Assembly (NCBI GenBank): GCA_965230345.1 | Contig: CBDDKR010000002.1 | Span: 3,100,001 to 3,164,000 of the forward strand | Direction of reading: 5' to 3' | DNA length: 64,000 nt | Source of the DNA: JADKBO01 sp965230345 | Lineage (GTDB): Bacteria > Bacteroidota > Bacteroidia > Chitinophagales > Saprospiraceae | Part shown: piece by piece, positions 1 through 9,306 of the stretch | How positions within the stretch are numbered: the stretch's first letter is position 1 | How the letters are laid out: every line of letters starts with the position of its first letter | The notes under the pieces: model-generated | Told to the model about the DNA's origin: nothing | The model's database searches: none | What the model saw: only the letters and a program-made list of their open reading frames with translations | Program-made: the position numbers and the translations under genes

Positions 1-399
1 TTTGGTGAGCAATCCACCAATGTTTCTTTAGCACGTAGACCCAATGGTACAGGTGATTTCGTAAAACAAGCATCTACTTTTAATCAAAACAATGATATCG
101 TTTCATCTACCGATGATATAATTAGTGGTAGTGGTGCTTTAAATGTATATCCGAATCCAACTTCTGGCATTATTCAAATAGAATTTAAATCGAGAAAAGA
201 TGTTGAACTAAAATTTGATTTATTGGATTCGTATGGTCGTTTGAATAGCGAGCTGTCCTTAAGTAATAATCGGTTTTCATCTGGCTACCATTCTTTAACG
301 TTCGACTTGAAAAGATATAATATACCTTCTGGAGTGTACTTTTTGAGAGTTAGAAGTGCTGATACTCAATGGATCGAAAAATTCATTGTTACAGAGTAA
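1..399 (+). CDS. T9SS cargo protein, C-terminal part (lamin-tail-like end plus type A sorting domain)
   Basis: The gene enters from the left edge, so its start is not visible; 132 codons and the stop are present. The first residues (LARRPNGTGDFVKQ and a following TFNQNN) match the end of lamin-tail domains in secreted Bacteroidota proteins. The last roughly 80 residues hold a typical type A sorting domain: NVYPNPTSG, then a beta-rich stretch, GVYFLRVRS and a final EKFIVTE. In this family the domain directs export through the type IX system and is removed or anchored at the surface. Lamin-tail plus sorting-domain proteins are often CotH-like or nuclease-like secreted enzymes, but the catalytic part lies outside the window. 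The export signal is a firm call; the enzyme class is unknown. Confidence 0.85.
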   Translation, partial: FGEQSTNVSLARRPNGTGDFVKQASTFNQNNDIVSSTDDIISGSGALNVYPNPTSGIIQIEFKSRKDVELKFDLLDSYGRLNSELSLSNNRFSSGYHSLTFDLKRYNIPSGVYFLRVRSADTQWIEKFIVTE

Positions 400-526
400 A
401 AAAGATGTAATTCGTGATAAAAATGCCTCATTAGTTAAATGAAGTAATTTAAGAATATATTATAATACTTTGAATATGAATTGTTTGAGATATTCTGCTG
501 AAAAAAGTTCAAAAAAAAGTTCAAAA

Positions 527-560
527 TTTTGGTAATTAGTGCATTGTTTCTCTATCTTTG
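527..560 (+). promoter_or_regulatory. Bacteroidota-type promoter for the tRNA-Ser/tRNA-Pro unit
   Basis: TTG at 529-531 and TATCTTTG at 553-560 are separated by 21 bases. This matches the Bacteroidota primary-sigma consensus (TTG, about 19-21 bases, TAnnTTTG). The tRNA begins about 38 bases after the -7 box. Confidence 0.7.
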
Positions 561-598
561 CAGTCGCTTATAAAGGAGAAGTTCTTTAATGCAATTTT

Positions 599-687
599 GG
601 AGGTGTGGGTGAGTGGCTTAAACCAACGGTTTGCTAAATCGTCGTACTTGGAAACAGGTACCGGGGGTTCGAATCCCTCCGCCTCCG
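599..687 (+). tRNA. tRNA-Ser (anticodon GCT)
   Basis: The acceptor arms GGAGGTG (599-605) and CGCCTCC (680-686) pair, with discriminator G. The anticodon stem ACGGT/ATCGT encloses the loop TTGCTAA, giving anticodon GCT, which reads AGC and AGT. A long variable arm (class II) and a GGTTCGAATCC T-arm are present, as expected for tRNA-Ser. The CCA end is not encoded. It is cotranscribed with the tRNA-Pro 14 bases downstream. Confidence 0.95.
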
Positions 688-701
688 CACAAAGATATTT
701 T

Positions 702-776
702 CGGGGCGTAGCGCAGTCCGGTTAGCGCACCTGCTTTGGGAGCAGGGGGTCGCAGGTTCGAATCCTGCCGCCCCGA
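702..776 (+). tRNA. tRNA-Pro (anticodon TGG)
   Basis: The acceptor arms CGGGGCG (702-708) and CGCCCCG (769-775) pair, with discriminator A. The anticodon stem CCTGC/GCAGG carries the loop TTTGGGA, giving anticodon TGG. The T-arm is GCAGGTTCGAATCCTGC. CCA is not encoded. It lies downstream of tRNA-Ser and is followed at once by a terminator. Confidence 0.95.
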
Positions 777-777
777 C

Positions 778-815
778 AAAGACCTAAGATGATTTGTTTC
801 GTCTTAGGTCTTTTT
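778..815 (+). terminator. Rho-independent terminator of the tRNA unit
   Basis: A perfect 12-bp stem (AAAGACCTAAGA with TCTTAGGTCTTT) closes a short loop and ends in a T run, directly after tRNA-Pro. Confidence 0.85.
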
Positions 816-862
816 GTTATATAGAAATTTGTTTTAATAAAATTAGAATAAGCTGAAATTCA

Positions 863-1450
863 ATGCACAAGGCTCTTGAACGATTTGTTTATGATAATGT
901 GAAGTCTCTAAATACTAGTGAGATAGAAGAGATTTGTTCGATATTTAAATTCAAGAACTATAGAAGGAAAGAATATATTAAGACACCATTTGCTGCTGGT
1001 AAAGAAGTGGTATTTATTGCAAAAGGTGCCGTACGTGTATTTGTCTATTCCAATGAAGGAGATGAAACTACGGTACGAATTCGTGAAGAAAATGTTCTTA
1101 TTGCAGATCCTTTTAGATTGTTGAAAAATAATAGTATGACCCCTATTTCAGTGGGAATTGAATGTCTTGAGGATGTTGATGCCCTAGTTTGTCCCAATGA
1201 AGACTTTGAAAGTCTACGGGATTCTAATCTCTCATTGAATATTCTAATTCGACAACACTTAACTCAACAAATCATCCAAGTTGGTAAGCAATTATTGTTG
1301 TTTTTAACTGGTGATGCCTCAGATAGTTATCAGTACATATTGAATGAACAACCCAATCTCATACGGAATTTTCCATTGCATTTTGTTGCATCAATGATTG
1401 GAATAACACCTACACAATTAAGTAGAGTGAGAAACAAAACCATGGAATAG
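863..1450 (+). CDS. Crp/Fnr-family transcriptional regulator
   Basis: This 195-residue protein has the layout of the Bacteroidota Crp-like regulators. Residues about 20-120 form a cyclic-nucleotide-binding-type beta-roll (KEVVFIAKGAVRVFVYSNEGDE is the core). A dimerisation helix follows (about 125-155), then a short helix-turn-helix at the end (FVASMIGITPTQLSRVRNK). Family members are about 190-200 residues, so it is full length. The residues that bind cAMP in true Crp are not clearly conserved, so the effector is unknown. It lies about 400 bp upstream of the efflux operon on the same strand and could regulate it, but that is inference from position only. Confidence 0.8.
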   Translation: MHKALERFVYDNVKSLNTSEIEEICSIFKFKNYRRKEYIKTPFAAGKEVVFIAKGAVRVFVYSNEGDETTVRIREENVLIADPFRLLKNNSMTPISVGIECLEDVDALVCPNEDFESLRDSNLSLNILIRQHLTQQIIQVGKQLLLFLTGDASDSYQYILNEQPNLIRNFPLHFVASMIGITPTQLSRVRNKTME

Positions 1451-1867
1451 TATTTATCAACATTTGTTGAGGTAGTTTATGAAATAGTATTGTTTTTTTG
1501 CATTTTGGAAAAAATATGCTTGGCAAAATCCTTTTTTCATTGAAAATAATGTACTCCTTGCCTTATAGAGAAGTTTGGTTTAATACTACGGCTTATGTAT
1601 AAAATCTTCTAATTGGTTGAAAGTCGTATAATGATAAGTAATGATTTTATTTAATTCATAGTTTATTAAAATGACTTTTAAACCTTTTAGGTGTATTTAA
1701 TTGTTTGGTACTCATCCATGTCACGGTAAATACAGTGTGATTAATGCGCATAAAATTGGTGTATAAGTGTTTGGTAGAAATAAAATATTGTAATGGTGGA
1801 AATGAAGGTTTGAATTGTTTGTTAAGTACTAAAGTCTCGTTATTTTTAAACACAAAATGTATTACAA
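1451..1867. other. Intergenic spacer upstream of the efflux operon
   Basis: 417 AT-rich bases between the Crp-like gene and the efflux operon. I see no convincing gene, tRNA or terminator. Short open frames here (for example 1516-1602 on + and 1656-1853 on -) have no recognisable features. No good TTG...TAnnTTTG pair is evident near 1868, so the operon promoter is not located. Confidence 0.4.
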
Positions 1868-4222
1868 ATGTATACTACACTCTCATGTATTCAATGGAAA
1901 TTAATATCTTTTTATCTATGTGTTTACTTTATTGGATCGATCTCCTTGAAAGCCCAGACAACTAAAAGTGTTTCTTTCCTTCATGATGGTACCAGAGGTG
2001 CTGAAGTGATGATGGAGAGTATAAAGAAAGAAGCCCAAAATTTATTGGGATCGGAGTACGACTTGGCTTTTAATTCATCATTAATTAGCGGCTCTTTGAT
2101 AGATGCTCAAGCACAAATAAAAGAAGCACTCAATGATCGTTCAGATGTGTTAATTTCTATTGGATTCATACCTTCTGGACTATTGTATGAGTTGAATTCT
2201 TATCCCAAACCGTGTATCGCAGGTGTTTCGTTATCACATATTTCTGGGGATAGTTCTGGAATTCATAACTTCACTCAAATAGAAACTCCATTCCGGGTAG
2301 GTCGTGATCTTAGAGTATTTCAATCTGTAGATTCGTTTAATCATTTAGCTATTTTTTGCGAACCCAATTATAGTGAACTGTTTGAAAGGAATTTTAAGAA
2401 TTGGATTGATGAAGATGTTGAGTTGAGTATGATCGGAATATCGAATGATCCTATGCAAGATATTGATCAACTTGATGAACAAGTTGATGCTGTTTATTTT
2501 TTACCCTATTTATACGATAACGACTCTAAGTATAGACAATTAATTGAAGAAGTTAATATGCGGAAAATTCCTTCGTTTAGTCTGCTTGGTAGAGAAGATG
2601 TAGAAAAAGGAGTATTGGCTTCCATTGCATCATCAGAGTATGTTGAAATCTATGGTAAACGAATGGCTCTCAACCTTATGAAGTTATTTAAAGGTATTAA
2701 TGCCAGTGAACTGCCTGTGAAACTTTATGGAATCGAAGATGATTTCGTAATCAATGTAGAGACTATGGAGCGTCTTGAAGTTTATCCACCTCTTCAAATA
2801 TTAAATCAAGCTTCATTTATAAACTTGAATACCAAAAGTGATAATAAATATACGTTGGAATCAGCCATAGCAATTGCTTTGAATAGCAACCTCGAATTTG
2901 AGTCATCTAGAAAGAATGTAGATATTCAAAAGAAGGAAGTTGGAATAGCTCAATCTAATCTGTATCCAAGTATAACTGCAAATTCAAGTGTTGTAACTTT
3001 GGATAACAAAACGTCTGACCAATTGGTTATGGCCAATCAGTTGACACCTCAAACAAATTGGACAGGAAACCTCGAACTTCAGCAATTAATATTTTCGAAT
3101 CAAGCTTGGGCCAATGTGTCTATTCAAAGGGCTTTACTAAAGATGGAAAACGCAGGAGTTGATGCCAATAGGCTCGACCTTACGCTTGACATAATTACTT
3201 CATATTTTCGATTATTACAAGCTCAAGCAAACTTAGATATTCAAAATAGCAATGTTCAAACCACACTTACCAACCTTAATATTGCTAAGACCAAGGCGGG
3301 AATTGGTGCTGTTAGTAATGCCGACATTTATGGTTTTGAATCTCAGCTTGCGCTTAATAAGACATCTTTACTTGATGCACAAACTTCTGTAGAGCAAGCT
3401 AAGCTAGTATTCAATAGAATATTAAATAGACCTCTGGATGAAGAATTTTCACTAACCGATGTGCGTTTGACAGATCAGATTATATTTTTAATGGATCATA
3501 GGTTTTCTGATCAGATTACAAATCAATATGATATTCGAAAATTTGCAGATTTTCTAATTGTTGAGGCCTTCAATAATGCACCTGAAATTAAGCAGTTAGA
3601 ATTGGCTATAAAAGCTCAAGAACTCTCTCTTAATATGAATAAAAGGAGCTTATTCCTTCCACAAATAGGATTGGGAGCTAATTTGGATAAAACGTTGGGT
3701 AGATATGGAACCAAAGTCGAAGATGAGACCCTAGAAGCATTAGGAATTGATCCCTATAGGAATTCATGGAATGTTGGTTTGAATGTTTCACTGCCAATAT
3801 TTCAAGGCTTTGCACGAAGGCATCGTATTCAAAAGGATAAGATTATGTTAGATCAATTAGAATTGAATAAGCTAAATGTAAAGCAACAATTTGCTACAAA
3901 TATTAAGTTGTCCTTAGAAAATTTAGGAAATTCATATAACGACATTCAGTTGATGTCTCAAGCCGAGAAATCCAGTACGGAGTATCTAAAAATCGTCCAA
4001 GATCTCTACAAAGAAGGAGTTGTATCCATAGTAAATCTATTAGATGCCCAAAATAATGCCTTATCCATAAGGTTAGGGCATGTTTCAACAAGGTATCAAT
4101 TGTTTATTGACGCCATTACAATAGAGCGATTACTCAATAAAATATATCTTATTTCGACTCAACAAGAAAAAGATGCATTTGCCAATGCGTATTTCGATTA
4201 TTTATTAAAACTAGATAAGTAA
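1868..4222 (+). CDS. TolC-family outer-membrane efflux protein with N-terminal substrate-binding-like domain
   Basis: This 784-residue protein is about 300 residues longer than a normal TolC-type outer-membrane factor. After a signal peptide (ending near SISLKAQ, residue 30), residues about 35-320 resemble a periplasmic substrate-binding fold of the ABC_sub_bind/TrpX type: alternating strands and helices, VLISIGFIPSGLL, a VDAVYFLPYL segment, and an SEYVEIYGKRMA segment typical of that family's end. From about residue 327 (YTLESAIAIALNSNLEF) to the end there is a TolC domain: two long coiled-coil repeats, the QSNLYPSITANSSV strand entry and VNLLDAQNNAL. The stop overlaps the start of the adaptor gene by one base (TAATG), so the genes are translationally coupled. 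The export role with the next two genes is clear; the role of the extra domain is unknown. Confidence 0.85.
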   Translation: MYTTLSCIQWKLISFYLCVYFIGSISLKAQTTKSVSFLHDGTRGAEVMMESIKKEAQNLLGSEYDLAFNSSLISGSLIDAQAQIKEALNDRSDVLISIGFIPSGLLYELNSYPKPCIAGVSLSHISGDSSGIHNFTQIETPFRVGRDLRVFQSVDSFNHLAIFCEPNYSELFERNFKNWIDEDVELSMIGISNDPMQDIDQLDEQVDAVYFLPYLYDNDSKYRQLIEEVNMRKIPSFSLLGREDVEKGVLASIASSEYVEIYGKRMALNLMKLFKGINASELPVKLYGIEDDFVINVETMERLEVYPPLQILNQASFINLNTKSDNKYTLESAIAIALNSNLEFESSRKNVDIQKKEVGIAQSNLYPSITANSSVVTLDNKTSDQLVMANQLTPQTNWTGNLELQQLIFSNQAWANVSIQRALLKMENAGVDANRLDLTLDIITSYFRLLQAQANLDIQNSNVQTTLTNLNIAKTKAGIGAVSNADIYGFESQLALNKTSLLDAQTSVEQAKLVFNRILNRPLDEEFSLTDVRLTDQIIFLMDHRFSDQITNQYDIRKFADFLIVEAFNNAPEIKQLELAIKAQELSLNMNKRSLFLPQIGLGANLDKTLGRYGTKVEDETLEALGIDPYRNSWNVGLNVSLPIFQGFARRHRIQKDKIMLDQLELNKLNVKQQFATNIKLSLENLGNSYNDIQLMSQAEKSSTEYLKIVQDLYKEGVVSIVNLLDAQNNALSIRLGHVSTRYQLFIDAITIERLLNKIYLISTQQEKDAFANAYFDYLLKLDK

Positions 4223-5388
4223 TGAGCAAGCTAATTACCATATTAACATTTTTTAGTATTCTATCCATCTCCTGTAATAGTTCAGAAAAGGTGGAATCCA
4301 CAGTCAATACCGTTCGACCGGTTAAATACATTAAAGTTGGAGAGCAACAATTAATTGGACATCAAGATTATACTGGCTTGGCAAAGGCTCATAAGGAGGC
4401 AAGTCTCAGTTTTAAAGTTGGTGGGACCATTAATTCAGTCCATGTCAAAGTAGGAGATCGAGTGAGTAAAGGACAGGTGTTAGTTGCATTAGATGCTACA
4501 GATTATAATGTCAATTATTCGCAATCACTTGCAAACATTAGAAGTACTCAAGCTCAAATTGAAAGTGCTCAAGCCCAAATGGAGAGTGCTAAAGCCAATT
4601 ACAATTCTGCATTATCAAATTATAAAAGATTTGAAAAATTGTATGAAACAAACAGTATTTCATTGAGTGATTTCGAACGAGCGAAATCTTCTTATTTGGG
4701 AGCTCAGGCGTCGTATAAAGCAGCTCAAACACAAATTGAAGCTGCTAAAGCTGCGAAGAAGTCTTCAGAGAGTGTGTCGCAGTCTGCGTCAAATCAAGTG
4801 AGTTATACAAAATTAAGAGCACCATTTAGCGGCGTAATTTCAGCTATCCACTATGAACCAAATGAATTGGTAGGCCAAGGAGCTCCAGTATTGGAGTTGT
4901 ATTCTGAAGGGAAACCAGATGTAGAGATTGGTGTACCCGAAACAGTCATCAATAGGATAGGGCAGAATCAAAAAGTGAAAATTCACTTTAATTCAATTTC
5001 GAAAGAATTCGAAGGTCATGTGTACGAAATTGGTTACAGCTTGTCTGGATCTACATATCCGGTTACAGTAAGATTGGTAGAATCGGATGAAAGAATTCGT
5101 CCTGGTATGCCTGCAGGTGCTCGATTTGAGTTTGTAGAAAGTGATGATGAGAAAAAATCAATATTGGTTCCACCTAGTGCCATCGGACAAGATGGTAAAG
5201 GGAATTTTGTATATGTTATTGAGAAGAGTGGAGAAGGGTATAGGTGTGTAAAGAAAATTGTAACCATTGGAAAATTAACTGATTCTGGATTTGAAATACT
5301 TTCGGGTGTTAAACATGGTGAATTGATCGCCAGTGCAGGTTTAAATGTGCTTCGAAACGATATGTCGGTTAGTCTTTATAATAAGTAA
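4222..5388 (+). CDS. RND efflux periplasmic adaptor (membrane fusion protein), lipoprotein
   Basis: 388 residues, normal for an HlyD/AcrA-type adaptor. The N-terminus is a lipoprotein signal with lipobox LSISC (Cys18). A lipoyl/barrel-sandwich half follows (SFKVGGTINSVHVKVGDRV), then an alpha-helical hairpin of about 100 residues rich in Ala and Gln (QIESAQAQMESAKANY). The second lipoyl half is YTKLRAPFSGVISAIH. Beta-barrel and membrane-proximal domains complete the chain (VPPSAIGQDGKGNFVYV). It bridges the inner-membrane RND pump encoded next and the TolC-like channel encoded before it. The start ATG shares one base with the upstream stop. Confidence 0.93.
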   Translation: MSKLITILTFFSILSISCNSSEKVESTVNTVRPVKYIKVGEQQLIGHQDYTGLAKAHKEASLSFKVGGTINSVHVKVGDRVSKGQVLVALDATDYNVNYSQSLANIRSTQAQIESAQAQMESAKANYNSALSNYKRFEKLYETNSISLSDFERAKSSYLGAQASYKAAQTQIEAAKAAKKSSESVSQSASNQVSYTKLRAPFSGVISAIHYEPNELVGQGAPVLELYSEGKPDVEIGVPETVINRIGQNQKVKIHFNSISKEFEGHVYEIGYSLSGSTYPVTVRLVESDERIRPGMPAGARFEFVESDDEKKSILVPPSAIGQDGKGNFVYVIEKSGEGYRCVKKIVTIGKLTDSGFEILSGVKHGELIASAGLNVLRNDMSVSLYNK

Positions 5389-5398
5389 AATCTGGAGT

Positions 5399-8300
5399 AT
5401 GAATTTAACTCAATTTACAATTGAAAGAAGTCGTATAGCGATCTCAATATTTTTTCTTCTGGCTGTAATGGGACTTACTGCATACTTTGATTTGTCTCAG
5501 GATAGTATGCCTCCTTACACGGTACGCGTTGCATCTGTTGTCGCTCCTTTTCCTGGTGCAAGTCCAACAAGAGTTGAAAATTTGGTAAGTCGAAAAATTG
5601 AAGAGAAAATTCAAGAAATACCTGAATTGAAGGAATTAAAAAGCCAATCAAGATCTGGTTTGTCAGTGGTTACAATTACCTTAAAAGATGAAGTCCCTTC
5701 AAGTAAATTACAAAGTGTATGGGATAGAGTTCGTAGGAAGTTAGATGTAGTCTCATTCCCTAGTGGAGTGAGTTATAGTCTGAAAGATGATGATGTTGGT
5801 GTGGTATACGGAATTATGCTTGGATTGACTTCAGATAATTCTGGTTCTGGTGAAATGGAGTTCCCATATAATGAAATGAAAGAAGTTGCAGAAGAAATAC
5901 GAGACGAATTAATCGCCTTGGATGAAGCTGCCAAAGTAGAACTTGGGGGAGTTCAAACAGAACAGATTATTGTTGAATTTGATAATGCAAAAATGGCAAG
6001 TCTGAATATAACTGCATCTCAGATTCAAGGAATTTTGTCTGGGACTAACATATTATATTCAGGTGGAGAACTTAATATTGGTAATGAACGAATTATCATT
6101 GAACCTTCTGGAAATTTTGACAGTGTTTCAGACATTAGAAATGCAATCGTTCGTTCGACCAATGGTCAGTCATTGGTATTACAAGATATAGCAAATGTTT
6201 ATCGCGGATATAAACATCCCGAAGAGCAAATTATTAAAGTAGATGGGAAACGTGCAATTTCATTATCAATAGCATTAAAAGAAGGTGCAAATGTTGTGAA
6301 ATTAGGAGAGATTATTGACCAGAAATTAGCAAAGTTTAATCAAGATTTGCCTCTAGGGCTTGAACTTAAAAGGCTGTCTTCTCTTGATTATTTTGTGGAT
6401 TCTGAGGTGAGTAATTTTGTGAATAATTTATTGCAAACAGTCGTTCTGGTTCTTATTGTTATGCTCATCTTCTTAGGTTTTAGAACAGGATTTATAATTG
6501 CCTCTTTAGTACCAATGGTTATTCTTGCAACCTTCCTTTTTATGGGAATGTTTGGTCAAGGTATTAATCAGGTTTCCTTAGCTGCTTTAATCATGGCCTT
6601 GGGTTTGATGGTGGACAATGGAGTAGTTGTAGCAGAAACAATTTTGGTTAAACTAGAAAAAGGAATGGACAAATTGCAAGCAGTATTTGAAGCATGCGAT
6701 GAATTAATCATTCCCTTATTGATTTCTACGTTGACGACTTCTGTAGCTTTTATGTCTTTTTACCTTGCAGAAGGAACTATGGGAGATATTGTGGGACCAT
6801 TGTTTGTTGTTATTACCATAGCTTTATTGTGTTCTTGGGTGTTATCCATGACTATGATAACTATGCTTGGATATTATTTTTTAAAATCAAATACAACTGG
6901 ACCAAAGAAGCTTTCTTGGGTAGACCAATTCATTGATTATCTAAAATCTCAGTATCATAAGTTAATCCAAATTGCGTTAAATGCTAAAATCACTTCCTTA
7001 TTATTAATTATTGGACTATTCTTTGGTTCTTTAATGTTATTCAATAAAATTCCATTTCTCTTCTTCCCTGAGTCTGAGCGTAATCTTGTTACTATTGATA
7101 TTAAATTACCACAAGGGACCAGGTTAGAAACCACTAAGAAAGTTGTTGAAGATCTTGAGACATATATGGAAAACAAATTGGTACGTGACAAGGCTGATGC
7201 AAAAGGTATATTGAATTGGTCTGCATTTATAGGAAAGGGCCCTTTTTCTTATGATTTAGGGTATTCTCCAGACGAGGCAAATGCCAATTATGCTCATATG
7301 TTAATTAATACAACATCTGGTGCAGATAATGGTTATGTAATTAGTAAGCTAGATAGTTTTGCATTTTCATCATTTCCAACAGCTGATGTTAAAATCAAGC
7401 GATTGAGTTCAGGTGGAGGGAATACGCCAATAGAAGTAAATGTATCTGGAAGTAATGCGGATGAATTAGCAAGGATTGCAGAGCGCATAAAACAACAATT
7501 GTCAACTATTCAAGGGACAAAAAATATTAAAGACAACTGGGGACCAAAGACTAAGAAAATAGTTATTGACATTGATCCTTTAAAAACGCAAAATACAGGA
7601 TTGACAAATCAAGATATTGCCGTATCTCTACGCACAGCATTGAGCGGTTATAAAATTGGCGATTACAGAGAAGGTAAAAACAATATCGCAATAAATATGC
7701 GAGACGTTAATCATGAAAATGTCAAGGTAGAAAACTTAAAAACATTAAACATTTACTCTCAACAAAGTGGGAATAATGTTCCTCTCTCTCAAGTGGCCAA
7801 TGTTAAGATTGTATGGCAGTTTGCTAATATAATAAGAAAGGATTTAAAGCGTAATATATCCATAAGCTCTCAACTTACAGAATCAGGAAACGCAAGTGAT
7901 ATTACCAGTATTCTTCAGCCATGGTTGGAGGATGAAATGGAGAATAACTGGCCTAAAGGATATGATTTTGAACTGGGTGGAGATGCTAAAAATTCTGCAG
8001 AAGCTATGAGTAATGTTGCTGCTTGGTTACCCCTAGCAGGATTTATTATAATAATGTTACTAATCATCCAATTTAATTCGTTCAGAAAAACATTTATCGT
8101 TTTAATGACTATTCCTCTGGGAATAATAGGAGTAATTATTGGCTTGTTGGTGCTTAGGTCATATTTTGGATTTTTTGCATTTCTAGGCGTAATTTCTTTG
8201 GCCGGCATCATTATTAACAATGCCATAGTCTTAATAGACCGAATTGAAATTGAATCTACCAGTAACAGTACCCTTATTGGTGCCGTGACTGAAGCTTGTT

Positions 8301-8488
8301 TGCAAAGATTTAGACCAATAATTCTGACTACTTTTACGACCGTTTTAGGTATGATACCATTATACTTGGGAGGAGGTCTGATGTGGGAACCTCTTGCAGC
8401 AGCGATTATGGTTGGATTGCTTTTTGGTACAATAGTAACGTTAATTTTTGTGCCTGTGACATATATGCTTTTATACAAGGAAAAGTAA
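5399..8488 (+). CDS. RND-family efflux pump, inner-membrane permease
   Basis: 1029 residues, the usual size for an AcrB-type permease, with the expected order TM1, periplasmic porter domain, TM2-6, second TM7, porter domain, TM8-12. The start chosen is ATG 5399, preceded by CTGGAG and giving the family N-terminus MNLTQFTIERSRIAIS. A longer frame from 5345 would overlap the adaptor gene. In TM4 the proton-relay pair, DD in AcrB, is Asp406-Asn407 here (GLMVDNGVVVAE), a variant also found in other RND branches. The porter sequence GASPTRVENLVSRKIEE is typical. Substrate cannot be read from sequence. It completes a TolC-adaptor-pump operon. Confidence 0.93.
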   Translation: MNLTQFTIERSRIAISIFFLLAVMGLTAYFDLSQDSMPPYTVRVASVVAPFPGASPTRVENLVSRKIEEKIQEIPELKELKSQSRSGLSVVTITLKDEVPSSKLQSVWDRVRRKLDVVSFPSGVSYSLKDDDVGVVYGIMLGLTSDNSGSGEMEFPYNEMKEVAEEIRDELIALDEAAKVELGGVQTEQIIVEFDNAKMASLNITASQIQGILSGTNILYSGGELNIGNERIIIEPSGNFDSVSDIRNAIVRSTNGQSLVLQDIANVYRGYKHPEEQIIKVDGKRAISLSIALKEGANVVKLGEIIDQKLAKFNQDLPLGLELKRLSSLDYFVDSEVSNFVNNLLQTVVLVLIVMLIFLGFRTGFIIASLVPMVILATFLFMGMFGQGINQVSLAALIMALGLMVDNGVVVAETILVKLEKGMDKLQAVFEACDELIIPLLISTLTTSVAFMSFYLAEGTMGDIVGPLFVVITIALLCSWVLSMTMITMLGYYFLKSNTTGPKKLSWVDQFIDYLKSQYHKLIQIALNAKITSLLLIIGLFFGSLMLFNKIPFLFFPESERNLVTIDIKLPQGTRLETTKKVVEDLETYMENKLVRDKADAKGILNWSAFIGKGPFSYDLGYSPDEANANYAHMLINTTSGADNGYVISKLDSFAFSSFPTADVKIKRLSSGGGNTPIEVNVSGSNADELARIAERIKQQLSTIQGTKNIKDNWGPKTKKIVIDIDPLKTQNTGLTNQDIAVSLRTALSGYKIGDYREGKNNIAINMRDVNHENVKVENLKTLNIYSQQSGNNVPLSQVANVKIVWQFANIIRKDLKRNISISSQLTESGNASDITSILQPWLEDEMENNWPKGYDFELGGDAKNSAEAMSNVAAWLPLAGFIIIMLLIIQFNSFRKTFIVLMTIPLGIIGVIIGLLVLRSYFGFFAFLGVISLAGIIINNAIVLIDRIEIESTSNSTLIGAVTEACLQRFRPIILTTFTTVLGMIPLYLGGGLMWEPLAAAIMVGLLFGTIVTLIFVPVTYMLLYKEK

Positions 8489-8497
8489 TTTGCTATT

Positions 8498-9169
8498 ATG
8501 GTGGCAATGATGAAAGACTTCTTTAGAGACCAATTCGAACATCCGAATTATTCTTACTTTTTTATTAGCTTGGTATTACTTCTTGTTCTTCCTGTACTAA
8601 TACCTATTACTTCATGGGCACATGTGGTACTCGAAGTAATATACGGTATAGTCATTTTATTAGGATGTGTATACACATCTGTGAATTATAAGGATTTGAT
8701 TTTCCTTATTGTTATTGGTATCCCATTGTATCTATCTTTCCTCTATGTACCAATAAGTCCAACAAATTCAATCATTCATCCTGCATTAGCACTTATATTT
8801 TTTGGATTAATTTTTACGAGATTGATAGGCTATGTTCTTCGGTCAAAAGAGATAAACAATAATGACTTGTTGGCTCTTTGTTCGGGGTATCTTTTGATTG
8901 GGATTATTGCAGCGTCTTTTTTTTATGTACTTGATTTAAAATATGATGATTCATTTCAAATGATTCAATCTGGAGATCAATTTTATAATCTGCTGTACTA
9001 CAGTTTTATTACATTGACTAGTGTAGGATATGGTGATATTCTTCCTACCCATAATCTTACAAAGGCATTATCAATGATGTTGGGCATTGCGGGGCAATTG
9101 TATTTAGCCATAATAGTTGGTTTGGTCATAGGGAAGTATTTAGCAGGCAAGCATTTAGATGGAGCATAG
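8498..9169 (+). CDS. Potassium channel-like membrane protein
   Basis: 223 residues with about four hydrophobic helices in the first 115 residues, then a helix-pore-helix unit. The pore loop carries a canonical potassium selectivity filter, TSVGYGD at residues 174-180 (YSFITLTSVGYGDILP), followed by the inner helix LYLAIIVGLVIGKYLAG. No cytoplasmic RCK or cyclic-nucleotide domain follows. It begins 9 bases after the pump stop and is probably cotranscribed with it. Role by family: a K+ channel; the gating signal is unknown. Confidence 0.85.
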   Translation: MVAMMKDFFRDQFEHPNYSYFFISLVLLLVLPVLIPITSWAHVVLEVIYGIVILLGCVYTSVNYKDLIFLIVIGIPLYLSFLYVPISPTNSIIHPALALIFFGLIFTRLIGYVLRSKEINNNDLLALCSGYLLIGIIAASFFYVLDLKYDDSFQMIQSGDQFYNLLYYSFITLTSVGYGDILPTHNLTKALSMMLGIAGQLYLAIIVGLVIGKYLAGKHLDGA

Positions 9170-9306
9170 TAATTATATAATCTTATGAATAATCCAACTT
9201 CAAAATTGGTAACGAGTGTTACGAATTCCCATTGATCTATGGAGTACCTTTGTAATGCTCAAAAATTATTCATCTTTGTCAAAAGAATTTAAATGGTGAA
9301 AGAAAT

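Noticed and set aside
863..1450. Truncated Crp regulator because the protein ends soon after the helix-turn-helix
   Set aside because: Bacteroidota Crp-like proteins of about 195 residues normally end this way; no frameshift is visible.
1656..1853. 65-codon minus-strand frame in the spacer upstream of the efflux operon
   Set aside because: No recognisable domain, signal or promoter, and composition typical of AT-rich chance frames.
5345..5398. Longer N-terminus for the RND permease
   Set aside because: It would overlap the adaptor gene and adds residues unlike the family N-terminus; ATG 5399 follows CTGGAG and gives a typical start.
7915..8478. 187-codon open frame on the minus strand
   Set aside because: It lies wholly inside the RND permease gene in the opposite direction. 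Its sequence is a mirror of membrane-helix codons with no independent motif.
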